Assembly (NCBI GenBank): GCA_023159155.1 | Contig: JAJNNX010000019.1 | Span: 248,001 to 312,000, forward strand | Origin: Ustulina deusta | Lineage: Eukaryota > Ascomycota > Sordariomycetes > Xylariales > Xylariaceae | Direction: 5' to 3' | DNA: 64,000 nucleotides | Part shown: positions 33,978 through 45,178 of the stretch, piece by piece | How the letters are laid out: each line of letters begins with the position of its first letter | How positions within the stretch are numbered: the first letter of the stretch is position 1 | The notes under the pieces: model-generated | The model's input: only the letters and a program-made list of their open reading frames with translations | What the model was told of the DNA's origin: nothing | Databases searched by the model: none | Position numbers and translations under genes: made by a program

Positions 33978-36265
33978 CGTGGGCGCTGGTTGCACGTCTG
34001 GGTGCGACAAGGCCGTGATGCAGTTCGGTAGCGATATCCTAATGAGGTGGATAGATGGGATAGACCAAAATGGATGCTGTCTGGAGCTCAAGAGATGATG
34101 ACAATGTGATGTCTTGTCGGTAGATAAGCGAACAGGATCGCCGAAAACGCTCGTTGATGAGTAGTGTAGTGGTGATGATGACAACTGATTGCGTGGACGC
34201 CTTGTGCGACTAGAAAAGGAGGCAGCTAAATGAGAGGATGAAAATGGATGGTCTCGATGATTGAGAGGGGTGCTAAAATTCCCAAGGGAAGGAGTGTGCA
34301 AGCAAGCCCAAGAGAGCGGTGGATAGATAGGACAGGGTGCAGAGGATAGGGTGGAAGTTGGGAAAGAGAGAGAGGGATTGAGGGTGTTGTTGACGGATAA
34401 TGAAGTTGGGAGCTTGGAGGAGGCTTGGGAAGATAGATGGCCTTTCTCTGCTGCTCTGCTATCTACGCTAGGTAGGTGACTACCTACTATAGTATGCCTA
34501 CCATTATGCTCTCCACACACTGTCCGTATTGAGACAGCGGGCTGCCAGGTTGGTGAGGTCAGGGCGGGGCCCACAGCCTTTGGGGGGAGGGGGTGGGAGA
34601 GACCGCTGAGGGAGGAATGAGCGACAGACCCAGACCCGGCCTTGACCAGGCTCTCTAAAGTGGTAGTGTACATCAACTGTAGGTACCCTACAACGGCGTA
34701 GTGTGAGTGGCCACCCAACCTGCCTGCAAAGGGTAAGGAGTGGGGGTAGAACGGGGTCAAAGCCGGGAGCTAGGTGGCAAGGCGGAACCTAGAACTACGA
34801 GTACACTACACACAACGCGGTGTAGATTCACGCCCACATGTAACCACAGTGACCACGATGCAGTGGCAGTTAGTAGGGAAATAGTGTATAAGCCGGATCC
34901 TGTATGGAGTGCTTCCGCCAATATTACTTACATGTGTGCATGATGTAGATAGAAAGTAGGTATTACTTCGGAAATATCTAGGTACCTATCTTCGGGTGAT
35001 TTCGATATACAGTTCGGGCAACCTAGTGGCTTTTGCCATTGGCATTAAGAATCAAGATATAGGCCCAAATACAGCTAGTCGGGTTGAAGCAACCCCTATT
35101 CTAACAACGAGGAAACCATGAAATCATTTATTTATTTACGTATTTTTCAGTTGTATAAGTCGTAAAATAGTCACCTCGACGGAGTGGGTGTTTCTTTTGT
35201 TCTTTTTCTTTCTTTCTTTCTTTCTTTCTTGCCACTGAAAAGCCGGGATGATGTGTAAGTCGACATGACGCTAGCGCTATCATGTGTAAAAAACTTGTCG
35301 CATTTGCCTTGCGGTAACGAACTGTCCAAGTTACTTAAGTAGATAAGCAAGGGAAGAGAGGCATAATTTCTGATTGGTAACATAGAAAGAGATAATGATT
35401 ATACTTTGATAGCTAAACTGGTTAATAGCTGTCTACAGATTCTAGATTAGGTAACATTGTCGTTATATCAGCTTTTCAGAGTCGTTTCTGTCTATGTAGG
35501 TACTTTTCAACTGATTCTGGCGGCCCGTCATTCATCACCATTCTGCGCGTAACACTGAACAGCTATATTCCGAATTTCATGTGACATTGCGGGCTATTTA
35601 TCAAAAGGTCTCGGCTACGCACACTTCAGGGGTGACAATATTCCACTGTCTCAAGGCCCCAATGTTTTAACCTCGAGCTGTCAAACCCATTAAGGGAGCT
35701 TCCCATGTGATCCAGTGCCCACATAGGAGTTCCAATGCACTGCTAAGAAACTATACTTGGAGAAAACAATGGGTCAGTGACGAACGAGATATCTCATATG
35801 CTGCCAGCTCCTCGAGTCAGGTCGCCACGATCAGCTGTGGGAAGTGTTAGAAAAAGGGTGACCACCAAAAGCTAGGAAACCAACGTCTTCCTCGCTGTGA
35901 AGTAGAAAGATAATAGAGGACAGGTTCGAATTCTGTTAAGAGCTAGCTAGTATGTCTAGTTGCCCTCTTTTTCTCTATCCAGAAAGCTAAATCGATCGGC
36001 CATGATAGATACAGCTTTACCCGATCACGGAGCAGACGACGAGACTAAATGCCATGACCAAGTTAGCTCTACAAGGGGCGCGAATTCTCATGTTATACAA
36101 TCTACCTAGGGCTAGATATCTGCAATTTATTTCCAAGAAAATACCAGTCGCTTAGGCCAACTTTATACCTTTATAAACTTCAACCACACCAAACATCCAG
36201 AGTTGATTCTACCAATGAGTCATACCAGTGTGCCACAGAGACCGACTGTCAAGATTTATTCGAGT
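33978..36265. other. 2.3-kb intergenic with SSD1 leader and TTTC repeat
   Basis: The left part is the likely long SSD1 5' leader, without stops in the SSD1 frame up to about 34760. TAGGTAGG occurs near 34469-34487 with an inverted neighbour CCTACTATAG. A TTTC microsatellite lies at 35201-35230. No gene is supported to the right of it. Confidence 0.45.
35201..35230 (+). repeat. (TTTC)n microsatellite
   Basis: TCTTTTTC followed by five to six TTTC units in non-coding DNA. Confidence 0.9.
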
Positions 36266-38212
36266 CTAGCCCGCTCTCCACAAGGTATCTCGCACTACTC
36301 TCGGCTCGATCATCATTGCCGTCCCATCGGCGTCAAGATGAACTACAAAGTCATCGACGCTAATCTCCCCGTACATAATCGAATCAATTGAACTCCACTC
36401 ATGCGAGCTCGGATCTAGGATACGAGGCGGTCCGTTCAGGTCTTCACTTGTCGTGTCGAAAATCGCCCGGTATGCTACGCGACGATTCCCCCTGGCAGTA
36501 TGGGTTTCAAGAGCCAAATCCCGGAGATTCGTAGCCTGAAGTCGGGCAGAATTGATGGGGGGACTCCCAGTCTGGGCCGCATAAGCCTGCGCGACTGCTA
36601 TGATGTCGACATCTTGATTAATCCATTGGTCCAAGTACAAGCCAGCTGCATCCGCAGCGATTGTGATACTCGAGTTCACATCGGGCCGCGACGTCTCGTA
36701 TGTACCACAAAGACTTTTGCACGCCTCGCTTATGGTGATGTTCTCGAGCACTGGGATGAGGGACTGGAGTACCATCTCGGTCGCGGCGGTGACGACTGGT
36801 CCGCTACTAGATCCAGCAACTAGGATAGACAACGCCACACCATAATCCGGTAAGAGCATCAGCTGTGAGTTGTATTGCCCGACACTGCCTGATTTGGTGT
36901 AGAGATCTACGACCCGACCGCTGGTGATTTGACTTCGTGTCCTCCATATCTCCCAAGGGCTGCCGACGGAGAAAAACGGACTTGACGTATGGGACGTGGG
37001 TTTCATCCATCTTCTAGTGTCCAGCGCTGAGAGTTGCTTATTAAGGAGGATACTACGTCCAAGCCGGGCCAAATTATCTGATGATGAGTATATACCTGCC
37101 GTCCTGTGAGTTGACTCAGAGGTTAGCGAAGTGGACTCCTTCGGTTTATATTTACCTAGATAACGTTACCGTCAGAGTACTCACGGTGTTTCATCGCCAT
37201 AATTCACGTTAAAGCCGTTTTCGTTTCCAGTGGGAATTACCCAAGAACCTTTTTTTAATGGACACGTCGCCGATGTATCGGTTAGCCCAAGAGGTCCAAG
37301 GACTTTGGACTGTACGAGGGAATTGTATGATGCACCACCCATGGCTTCGAGTGCATATCCAAGTATTCTGAATCCGGCATTGGAATAGATTGGAGTCGTC
37401 CACGGTGCGAATACGGGATGTCGCTGTATTACGCCTTGGAAATATTCTGATGAACATGTTAGCACCATTCGCAGATATGGATGAATGTCAGCTATCCCTC
37501 ACCTTGACGAGTGCAAGGAGGTAGACTGGTATTGCCGGCACAATGGGGGATATCTTGAGGTGATAGTTCCGGGAGACCAGCTTCCATCCAAGGAAAGTCC
37601 TGGCTCGACAGATCCCCATTGGCGTCTAGTCAGAAATATTAGCATCATAGCCAGCACGGACAAAAACTCAAGCGCAATAGTCTAATAACCCTTTTGGGGT
37701 ATGAGGTATTAATACTTACAGTCTCTCCCGATCCCAGATAATTGAGACGTCAAAGTACCAATCGTTACCCTATCCCAAGACACATCATCAATTGGGTCTC
37801 GATGGTCTGACGAAGCTGCTCCCCGAAGTTCAGGTACGTAACGTGTAACAGCATGATCCCAGCTCTGCCATCCGTATCCAACCAGAAGCGTGTAAGCGGT
37901 TATGAGTTTGGAGATGCTTCCTATACGATAGATTGAATTCTTCGTGACCTGGTTGGTACCACCAGCTGAGTGGTTTAGGAACGGCGAAGAGTGATGGAAA
38001 TCGAAGAAAGGAGTGCCTTCGTCATCCTTTGTTGATACTATGGTAATGGATATTGACGAGGTATTTGCTTCGAAATCTCCGAAGTCACTATGACCAGATT
38101 GCAAAACATGGTTCAGTCTTGCTGTAAGGCCAGAACCCCAGGCGTCTACCACGCTGGATGTTAGCAACGCGGTGGGAGGCTGATAGATTGGTCCAAGAAG
38201 GAAATATGCCAT
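36266..38212 (-). CDS. Beta-lactamase/transpeptidase-fold serine hydrolase
   Basis: Four exons on the minus strand (38212..37720, 37625..37503, 37446..37185, 37103..36266) encode 571 residues. Splices were set by phase and family strings (GIGRDYANGD, ETPTAGIYSSSDNLARLG). The serine beta-lactamase signature is intact: S99-I-S-K102 (YRIGSISK), Y226-S-N228 (PIYSNAGF) and a later K-S-G-like motif (YTKSGSVGQYNS). Fungal members are class-C-like hydrolases or esterases; some belong to secondary-metabolite clusters. The N-terminus MAYFLLGPIYQPP starts at the point where relatives normally follow a signal peptide, and I find no hydrophobic leader upstream. The protein may therefore be cytosolic, or the start exon was lost. 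A tandem CGG array lies upstream, next to a Zn2Cys6 regulator gene transcribed in the same direction. Confidence 0.82.
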
Positions 38213-38373
38213 CTTTTGTCAACACTGGAATAGGGATTTTAAGACTAGTTTGATGAAGGTTTGGGTTAACTATAGTAAAAGTTCCCTCAAAGGCGAACCA
38301 TCAAGTTATTAAGTAGTTTTGAGTGCGGTGATTAAGGAGTGCTCAGTAATTATCGTGGACTTTGTGGACCCGT

Positions 38374-38409
38374 CGGGACCTTCGCGGGACCTTCACGGGA
38401 CTTCTGCGG
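38374..38409 (+). promoter_or_regulatory. 11-bp CGG direct-repeat array (candidate operator)
   Basis: Three consecutive 11-bp units, CGGGACCTTCG, CGGGACCTTCA and CGGGACTTCTG, are followed by a fourth CGG. This gives CGG triplets every 11 bp, close to one helical turn. It lies about 165 bases upstream of the beta-lactamase-fold start and just past the stop of the Zn2Cys6 regulator gene. Zn2Cys6 proteins bind CGG triplets. A weaker related string, GTGGACTTTGTGGACC, precedes it. Confidence 0.55.
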
Positions 38410-38461
38410 TAGGTTGACAAGATATAGCCGCAAACCAAGAAAAAACTCATTAAACAAAGTA

Positions 38462-40444
38462 TTATACCTCATTTGTGTTCACCAACGCTTTCAAAGACCC
38501 TAGTTGCTGGTCTAATCGTTCGATCAAAATTTCCGTATCCCTATGTGATGTGGCTGTGGCGGCAGTATCCCGTAGTGTCGCTACTGATTCCATCCAGCTT
38601 TTCACCCGCTCCCTTGATAGTTCCGCGATATTTCTATCGCCAGACGCACAGTCAGATTTTGCCATTGTAGTATTGAATTCTCCATTTCGTGTTGATTGAA
38701 ACATCTCTTTTGCTTGTTGGGATATCCAGTAAGAGGCGCCAGCGCAGATATTGCGTATAACTCCTGGCGCAAGATCGGTCATGGCATGCGTGATTGTGGA
38801 TGTAGACATACCCTGACTGACGCTGAGCTTCTCAATCCATCGAGCCACTTCCGCTATCCTATAAGCCGCTTGTAGAGTCTCGTATTTTACCCGCATATCA
38901 ACAATCTGTCCCATCGAAGAGCCGTGTTCCTCAATGCCGTATTCTGAGACACAGGCTTCTAATTGCATAACACAATTTAATTCCAGTAATGCAACGACCG
39001 CCTTGTGGATGGGAACAAAATCTTTTATCTCTGTACCCAGGGATAGAGAACTTTCTTGTGGTGAGGACACATGATTAGAAAGTCGGATGTGCAAGCCAGG
39101 TGGGCAGATGTTCATACGCCACTCCTCAAGCAGCTTATAAAGGTTGTCTACATCTTGGTGTTTTACGCCTTTTTGTCTAGCAATGGGGCTGCAGAGCGTT
39201 CGCGCCATTTTCCGAGCAATTCCCGCTAAACTAAGGATAGCGTCGAAGTAGCTCTGTCCTTCCTGTCCGTGGGGTTGTCTTGATAAATCAATGTCTTCGT
39301 CTCGAATTCGGGAAGCCATTTTGCGATCGAGACTACGGAAAGCATCCCACCCATAGACATACCAGAAGAGAAGTGTTTGGCGTTGCGTGGCTCTGGATAG
39401 GGTTGTAGATAAGCCTGTTGTTGCTGTAATACGAGTCTCAATACGATATTGTAGCGTCATCACGACAAGAGAATCATGGGTTAACAACAAATTTTCTAGC
39501 TGCGACTGGAGTGGTGAAGTTAATTCCTCAGAACTCTCATATTCAAAGTCCACCATGAGAGCTAAAGCCTCTAGGTCGTCGAGTCTCACGATGTCTGGAC
39601 TCGATGTAGTGCTCCGTGCCTGGAGGAATGCTTCTCTATAACGTGAAGCAAGACGCTGCTGCAAGGACCATTTTTCTGTTGCCTGAATAAAAGGACAACC
39701 TCGACAGGCGACTGCGAATACCAGTGCAGAGCTACTTTGGTGAGCCTTGTAGTCGGCTATAAATCCATCTTTGGACAGCACAGGAAGAGCGAGAGAAGCG
39801 AAGCTGAAATACGCGTCAATCGCTGCATCCAGCATATCAGGTTGAATGTCTAGGACGCAATAGGGGCTTCTATTTGGCGGTAGGCTCTCCTGCGGCTCGT
39901 TCATAAGTTGCAGGGCCGGGTTTGGCATACTGTCCCAGGTCGCAATGGCTTCTATCGTATCATGACCTTGCAAAAAGATCGAGTCGAGGAATGAAATACC
40001 ATTGGGACTTAGTTCGAACTCGAAGTCAGGGCATGCTGGTAGCGAGGATGTTGTCATCGAGCTCTGGGTCGACATAGCAGTACCGACGTCCGGTGGTACC
40101 CGGCTCAAGACAGCAGTACTGTCGTAAAATGGAGGAGACCACGTATCATCGCCGAAAGCCAAGGACGGGTTTTCTGCGCAAATGGATTCATTGCCACTGA
40201 TAAAACCTTGCGCAGACTTCGTCTCAGTTGACGCAGTGATGTCAACCGCCTTCGCTTTAGATGGGTTCTTCCGTCGCCGTTGAATGCGGATGTCATCGCA
40301 TTCGAAAGTGCAAGATGCCTGGCGTAGATCACATTGGGAGCAAGCAGGACGGCCGGTGGCGGTGCGAGAAGAACGGTCGCATTTAATCTTCCGTCGGAAG
40401 CAGAAATCGCAAGATTCACGCTCGAGTCCTCGTTTTAAGGGCAT
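38462..40444 (-). CDS. Zn2Cys6 fungal transcription factor
   Basis: A single exon from ATG at 40444 encodes 660 residues; a longer frame upstream begins only with a non-ATG codon. The zinc cluster is near the N-terminus: C12, C15, C22, C35, C38, C45 (CDFCFRRKIKC then CSQCDLRQASC), with basic RIQRRRKNPSK after it. The middle region matches the fungal regulator middle-homology pattern, including WYVYGWDAFRSLDRK and EDIDLSRQP. The six cysteines bind two zinc ions and contact CGG triplets in DNA. The gene sits directly upstream of the beta-lactamase-fold gene on the same strand, with a CGG array in the 250-bp gap. This suggests that it controls its neighbour and perhaps itself, which is inference. 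Confidence 0.9.
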   Translation of the reverse strand: MPLKRGLERESCDFCFRRKIKCDRSSRTATGRPACSQCDLRQASCTFECDDIRIQRRRKNPSKAKAVDITASTETKSAQGFISGNESICAENPSLAFGDDTWSPPFYDSTAVLSRVPPDVGTAMSTQSSMTTSSLPACPDFEFELSPNGISFLDSIFLQGHDTIEAIATWDSMPNPALQLMNEPQESLPPNRSPYCVLDIQPDMLDAAIDAYFSFASLALPVLSKDGFIADYKAHQSSSALVFAVACRGCPFIQATEKWSLQQRLASRYREAFLQARSTTSSPDIVRLDDLEALALMVDFEYESSEELTSPLQSQLENLLLTHDSLVVMTLQYRIETRITATTGLSTTLSRATQRQTLLFWYVYGWDAFRSLDRKMASRIRDEDIDLSRQPHGQEGQSYFDAILSLAGIARKMARTLCSPIARQKGVKHQDVDNLYKLLEEWRMNICPPGLHIRLSNHVSSPQESSLSLGTEIKDFVPIHKAVVALLELNCVMQLEACVSEYGIEEHGSSMGQIVDMRVKYETLQAAYRIAEVARWIEKLSVSQGMSTSTITHAMTDLAPGVIRNICAGASYWISQQAKEMFQSTRNGEFNTTMAKSDCASGDRNIAELSRERVKSWMESVATLRDTAATATSHRDTEILIERLDQQLGSLKALVNTNEV

Positions 40445-41211
40445 TTTGGTTATCAGCTCTTGGGAGCATTCACCAATCAACAGGGTCTCTTCGATGTACT
40501 GTATCTAGAAAGCTTCTCGTTGCATGTGTTGCAGGATAATGTGAGCGAGCAGTCATGTAGCCCTGGCACGCACTCTACGTAGATATCTGCCTGTCTGCCT
40601 GTCAGCAAGCGGAAAGTGTTCGCAAAGTCCGACAGGACTTCACTAGGTACTTCACGGTTATATCACGGGTATTAATAAGTAAGAATATGTTGAGTGAGGC
40701 TGGACTTGTGTATACAAGGTAGCGTTTGCAGGATTCCATTCGCGAAAATGGTTGCCTAAGTCCGTGGTAGTTCGGTTTAAATTTTATTGGTGCAATTACG
40801 TGCAAGCTATCTTTTAGTGTACTGGATGTCCCCTCCCACTCCATCCAAGTCAGATCACAGACCCTTAGAGGCTATGTTGTCAGCACTTCCATATATGTAT
40901 ATCTCACTTCTGCAGTGGTTGAGAAAACATGTTGCAAACAACCACATTAATATTCATATTTAGCACCTACTACTGATGCTCTATAATTCGATATTCTAAA
41001 CTGCTCGATATCTCTTCTAGAGGTATATGAAGCTGATAAGCATTTCCCTATTGTATGAAATGAAATAGTCTGTCAAGGATGGTATTTGCAACATACAACT
41101 TGCTGAGATCTTGGTACAGCAGTGTTGCCAGACTACCCAGATAGGTGAGAGAGACCGACAGTCACTTCCAACAATAGTAGCTAGTTTCATGCTATTTTAT
41201 TCCCCAGGCAC
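40445..41211. other. Promoter of the Zn2Cys6 gene, no other gene seen
   Basis: About 770 bases with no coding signal. A GTCCGACAGGACTTCAC string at about 40627 includes a short inverted repeat GTCC...GGAC, faintly related to the CGGGACTTC units near 38396. Confidence 0.4.
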
Positions 41212-42630
41212 CTAATAGATGTTCAACTGGGCACCGTATCTGTCTGGTAGGGTCCACAGGCACAACCTTCGTAATTGTGCTAGCCCAGGAAGATCTCCAT
41301 ACACCTCTTGATAGTCAGAGAAGAATTTCAGAAGCCGCGCCTTGCCATTGGTGTGTTTAGCATCTCCCCTCCATATCGGATTTGTCTCAGAAACAACCTG
41401 GAAAACCTGGACCCATGGTGTTAGAGTGACATCGTCGAGTGCGCACAGCAGCGACCGAACCCCTTGGTTTAAGTCATTGGGATGGTCAGCACAATTTGGC
41501 AATACATAACCAGACCGTCTTAGTATTGGCGTACAAACAGCGTTCCATATTTTGAGGAGGAGAATTTCCAGAAAATCACTACTAGGAAGGGGTATTATGG
41601 CGCCGTAACGAAGTAACAACTGGAAGCACTCGATGAATCTCCTGCAAAGGATCCAAGTATCGTCAATCGGAAATAGGCTCCACTGACTGGAAAATACAAG
41701 CGCGAGCAGAGGATTCGGCGAAAAATACTGGAACCCACCCATGGAGTGGACCTTCACCATCCAAGAACCGCCGCTAACCCCGTTTGGATTCGCACCTAAA
41801 CGAAGGAGAGACTCAACACTGGCTGGCTGTAAATGGTCACAAGCTATGTACAGCGGTGTGGTTATCGACCCAATAGGTAAGTTCACAAAGTTATGACGCG
41901 GGGAGTCAATTCCGAAGCCTCTCTGAACAAGGATATAAAAAATCCGAGGGTCGGTGGAATTACCCGAAACAACGGCGCTGTGCAGCGCATCAATACCTAG
42001 GTCGGCATCGTGGTCTATCAAAAATTCGAGCGCCGCGGCCGAGGTGTAATAGAGGGGATTTCCTCTCAACGCAAAGCCACCGGGAAATAACGGTGGCTGG
42101 TAGTGTTTGAGGAGAAACGCAGCACAATCATACCTACCTCCTTGGATAGCACTTTGGACCAATTCTCTATTCCGAGTGTCGGCCAAGGCAGCGTCATAGT
42201 GGACAGTATTAGCCGAGTAAAAGCCATGATCAAGAATAGACGCCGGTATCACATCCTGCGCCGACCTTGGGCATAACGGATATTTCTGGACTAAAAATTC
42301 CAATGCCTTCAGATTGTGAGCTGCTGCCAAAGTCAGAATTCTACCAACACCCTTGGTGTAGAACTGTGACCATTTCCACCCCTGAGGATGCAAATGATTA
42401 AGGAAATCGAGTGTACGAGAAAGCAGCGGAATATCCCCGCGCTTAATGGCGTAAGTGACGGGCTTAAGGTCATCATCGAATGGTATAGTGAGGGCTGCCC
42501 GGAAGGCTGCTTTTGTCAAGGGTTCATTCAAAGCTGCTGAGGTTGTCGCTAAATTCAACAAAGCCCCAACACTAAGGTAAGGGGACATACTGAGTAAGAT
42601 GTCATATGTTAATGTCTGTCTCGTGGCCAT
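41212..42630 (-). CDS. Ankyrin-repeat protein with F-box-like N-terminus
   Basis: A single exon encodes 472 residues. The start MATRQTLTYDILLSMSPYL followed by LLNLATTSAALNEPL resembles a fungal F-box-like opening. Ankyrin-type helix pairs follow: for example LTLAAAHNLKALEFLVQKY, VQSAIQGGRYDCAAFLLKHY, ALHSAVVSGNSTD and a near-canonical unit TPLYIACDHLQPASVESLLR with LGANPNG. No other catalytic domain is visible. Such proteins mediate protein-protein contacts and F-box versions recruit substrates to SCF ubiquitin ligase; this is a family-level statement only. The gene is divergent from GLE1 across about 560 bases. The family expands in many ascomycetes and functions are mostly unknown. Confidence 0.75.
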   Translation of the reverse strand: MATRQTLTYDILLSMSPYLSVGALLNLATTSAALNEPLTKAAFRAALTIPFDDDLKPVTYAIKRGDIPLLSRTLDFLNHLHPQGWKWSQFYTKGVGRILTLAAAHNLKALEFLVQKYPLCPRSAQDVIPASILDHGFYSANTVHYDAALADTRNRELVQSAIQGGRYDCAAFLLKHYQPPLFPGGFALRGNPLYYTSAAALEFLIDHDADLGIDALHSAVVSGNSTDPRIFYILVQRGFGIDSPRHNFVNLPIGSITTPLYIACDHLQPASVESLLRLGANPNGVSGGSWMVKVHSMGGFQYFSPNPLLALVFSSQWSLFPIDDTWILCRRFIECFQLLLRYGAIIPLPSSDFLEILLLKIWNAVCTPILRRSGYVLPNCADHPNDLNQGVRSLLCALDDVTLTPWVQVFQVVSETNPIWRGDAKHTNGKARLLKFFSDYQEVYGDLPGLAQLRRLCLWTLPDRYGAQLNIY

Positions 42631-43188
42631 TTTGTATGATTAAATTGGGACAATGTGGAAGGATGGAGATGGACACAATTGACGGCTCAACGCAGTTAAT
42701 ATATATGCCCTAGATCATTTCCTTTGTTCTCCTCCAAACGATGTTTCTGTCGTGCTGAGCTTCCAACCGCCAAAATAGACTTCATCGATGGTAATGAGAC
42801 GTTTCAACTTGGAGAGGGGTTCAAGGTTGTTTGCCAGGTACCTACCTAAAGTGTGATATGCATATATTGGGGATGTTTGTTTAAACAGTCTAGCGTATTG
42901 GAGTGCTTCCAGGGTTGTCGCTCCACGGTAGGAACCAGACCTCCAACCAATCATCACGAGTATTTCGAGTATCAGCGAGCGGTGAAAGAGCTTACATGTA
43001 CAGTACACCACAGGAACGGGAGTGAGCCAGCCAACCCTTGCTTCCTGTAGCCTCGTTCCATTCTGCCGGTACCTGGGTACTCTGTTCAACCCATTCTTTT
43101 TTCTTATTGGAGGTGTTCGTTGCTCTCGAGGCTTCCCTTTCTTTCTCTTACTATGCAATTCTTATAGCCTCTGTGACCCCGACGCGCC
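42631..43188. other. Divergent promoter region, ankyrin gene and GLE1
   Basis: About 560 bases shared by two divergent genes. A minus-strand open frame of 147 codons crosses it but shows no domain and overlaps both promoters, so it is not annotated. A CCTACCTA motif lies at about 42839. Confidence 0.45.
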
Positions 43189-44874
43189 ATGACTGGTTCC
43201 TCTCCGGCGACGCGACGATCGCGACAATGGAGCAGTCCTTCCCGCTCTCGCATAGCCGAGTTTCTTGCTGAGAACAGGCATACCGAGCTGAGCCACCAAG
43301 ATGCCCTTGCTGCCGCTCAAGCCGAACATGAACGCGTTCGCCACGCTGCGATCAGGGTGTTCGAGGACCACGAACTGAAAGAGGAGCATCGGCGCTTGCA
43401 AGAACGCGAGGAGATCATCATACAGCAGCAGCGAAGAGAAGAGGAACGAATTTGCAACGAGGAAAGAGTACGGGCCGAAGAAGAACGACTCCGAGCCTTG
43501 AAGCTGAAGACTGTGCCAAAACCCCCTCCCGAAGCACCCGCAGCCTCCTCGTCCAACTCTACCTCGAGGCCTCAACTAAATGGCTCTGCCTCTTCGGGCT
43601 CGATAGCAGCGACGAACTCGGCCTACAAACTGGGTACAATATTACTGCAGGGAAATGAATCATCTGTTGCCTCCCCACAATCTCTAAATGCGCCAGTACT
43701 GCCAGTCAATGGGACCAAGGTCGCCCAACCTGCTCAGGCACAGTCGCTTCCACAGGGACAACACGTCGCATCAACTAAGCCCTCACCATCTGCCACACCT
43801 TCCGTAATAAGTTCCTTTCCCAGGCCTCCTACTTCACAGCAAAATTCTCTCTCAACCGTACCCACATCAAAACCGCCAGTTGATCGATATGTGGTGATAC
43901 ATCAGAACCTTAAAAAGCTACGTGCCTCTTTGGCCGAACAAGCCAAATCTTCGCCACCACTGAAGGCACGAATGGGAGACATGAGGCGAGAGTTGAGGAA
44001 GAGTCTGGGCCAAATGGTCGCCGAGAAGGGAGCGAACAAGAAACAGGTTGGTAACGATCTTCACATGCCTACTATCTAGCTAACCCGCTTTCCCAAGATC
44101 GCAACAATTCAAGCGCTACTACAGGAGTCGCTGAATGGCAGTGTTCCAAGTGCAATGGTGGACCCCTCGCAATATGTCACGGATCAACGAGGACCGATGG
44201 ATGGAGCTTTGTACAACGAAGCACAACTGCCGTCGCTCTTCCTTTATCTCCTCAATATCTTCGCTAAAACCATCATCAACCAATTCATCAATGAGTGCAG
44301 CGCTCAACCAAAGGCAGCTGACCCTCTCGGCGTGATTACCGCCCAGATATTTTCCAACAAGCTTTATCTATGGAGGGGGAAAACCCTCGTAGATATTCTG
44401 ATGGCTAAATATCGAGTGGCTTGCCCTGTTCTCTTTGGCTACCACGGCAGTGAAAGCACGGAGCAAGGCCGTATACGACTTGGGTGGAGAAGAGCTCGGG
44501 CCGGATGGACACCAGAACAACAACATATAGATAGGATGAAAGGCCTTGCCATTGGATATGCGGCAATCTCTCTGCGAGATTTCTCTAAATCTCCGAACAC
44601 AAACCCCTGGCCGCCTTCCAAGTACTGGACAAGCTTGGCTAGAGTCGTCAACACACCACCCGCCGAAATCTCCAACACGCAGTGTGTGGTCCTCCGAGGC
44701 ATGATCGAGATATACGAGGAGCGCTTTATCTACTTCTATGGGAGTGCCGCTATTGCTGCTCTTCGCTTCGCGTTGGTTGATTTCCCCAATAAAGCACTGG
44801 CCAAGACACCGGGTACTGCTGGCTTGCAAGTCCTAGCGCAGATTCTGAAACGGGATATTGGATTGGAACTGTAA
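43189..44874 (+). CDS. GLE1: Gle1 mRNA export factor
   Basis: Two exons (43189..44046 and 44098..44874) encode 544 residues. The intron is only 51 bp, has a GTTGGT donor and a CTAAC branch point. Residues 30-110 form a charged coiled coil (HELKEEHRRLQEREEIIIQQQRR). A Ser/Pro/Gln-rich linker follows, then the Gle1 domain from about residue 230 (YVVIHQNLKKLRASLAEQAK; later PSLFLYLLNIFAKTIINQFI, ACPVLFGY, RARAGWTPEQQH). Gle1 sits on the cytoplasmic side of the nuclear pore. With inositol hexakisphosphate it activates the DEAD-box ATPase Dbp5 to release exported mRNA. Convergent with the Tlg1-like gene, about 300 bases away. Confidence 0.93.
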
Positions 44875-45178
44875 AGATTTCGTTGTAGCGGTCATGACAT
44901 GGAAAATGTCCGCTTTGGGACATGATATAAATAATGGTCTGGGGTACCACATTGTATCAATCTGGCGTTGAGGTTAAATAGCATATATCCGGCGCCCAAA
45001 GCTCTGTTTGGCAACCAAAAAAAAAGGGTGTACATTGATGTTGCGTTTGGGAAAGACGATACTCTGGCAGAATCATAAACATGAGAGCATTATTATTCTA
45101 TATCCGGCTGTACAAACAAGTGAACTACTCCTTCACACCGTTGCCCGCTTCAAGCGTCAAAATGAGACTCGGTAGTAT
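44875..45178. other. Convergent 3' region, GLE1 and TLG1-like genes
   Basis: Short shared 3' region with an A9 run at about 45018. No other feature is seen. Confidence 0.4.

Noticed and set aside
35921..35937. GGTTCGAATT string like a tRNA B box
   Set aside because: No matching A box, acceptor stem or cloverleaf is found around it, and the last bases do not match GGTTCGANNCC.
42715..43158. Minus-strand frame of 147 codons between the ankyrin gene and GLE1
   Set aside because: It overlaps both divergent promoters, has no recognisable domain and has an odd composition. The two flanking genes explain the region better.
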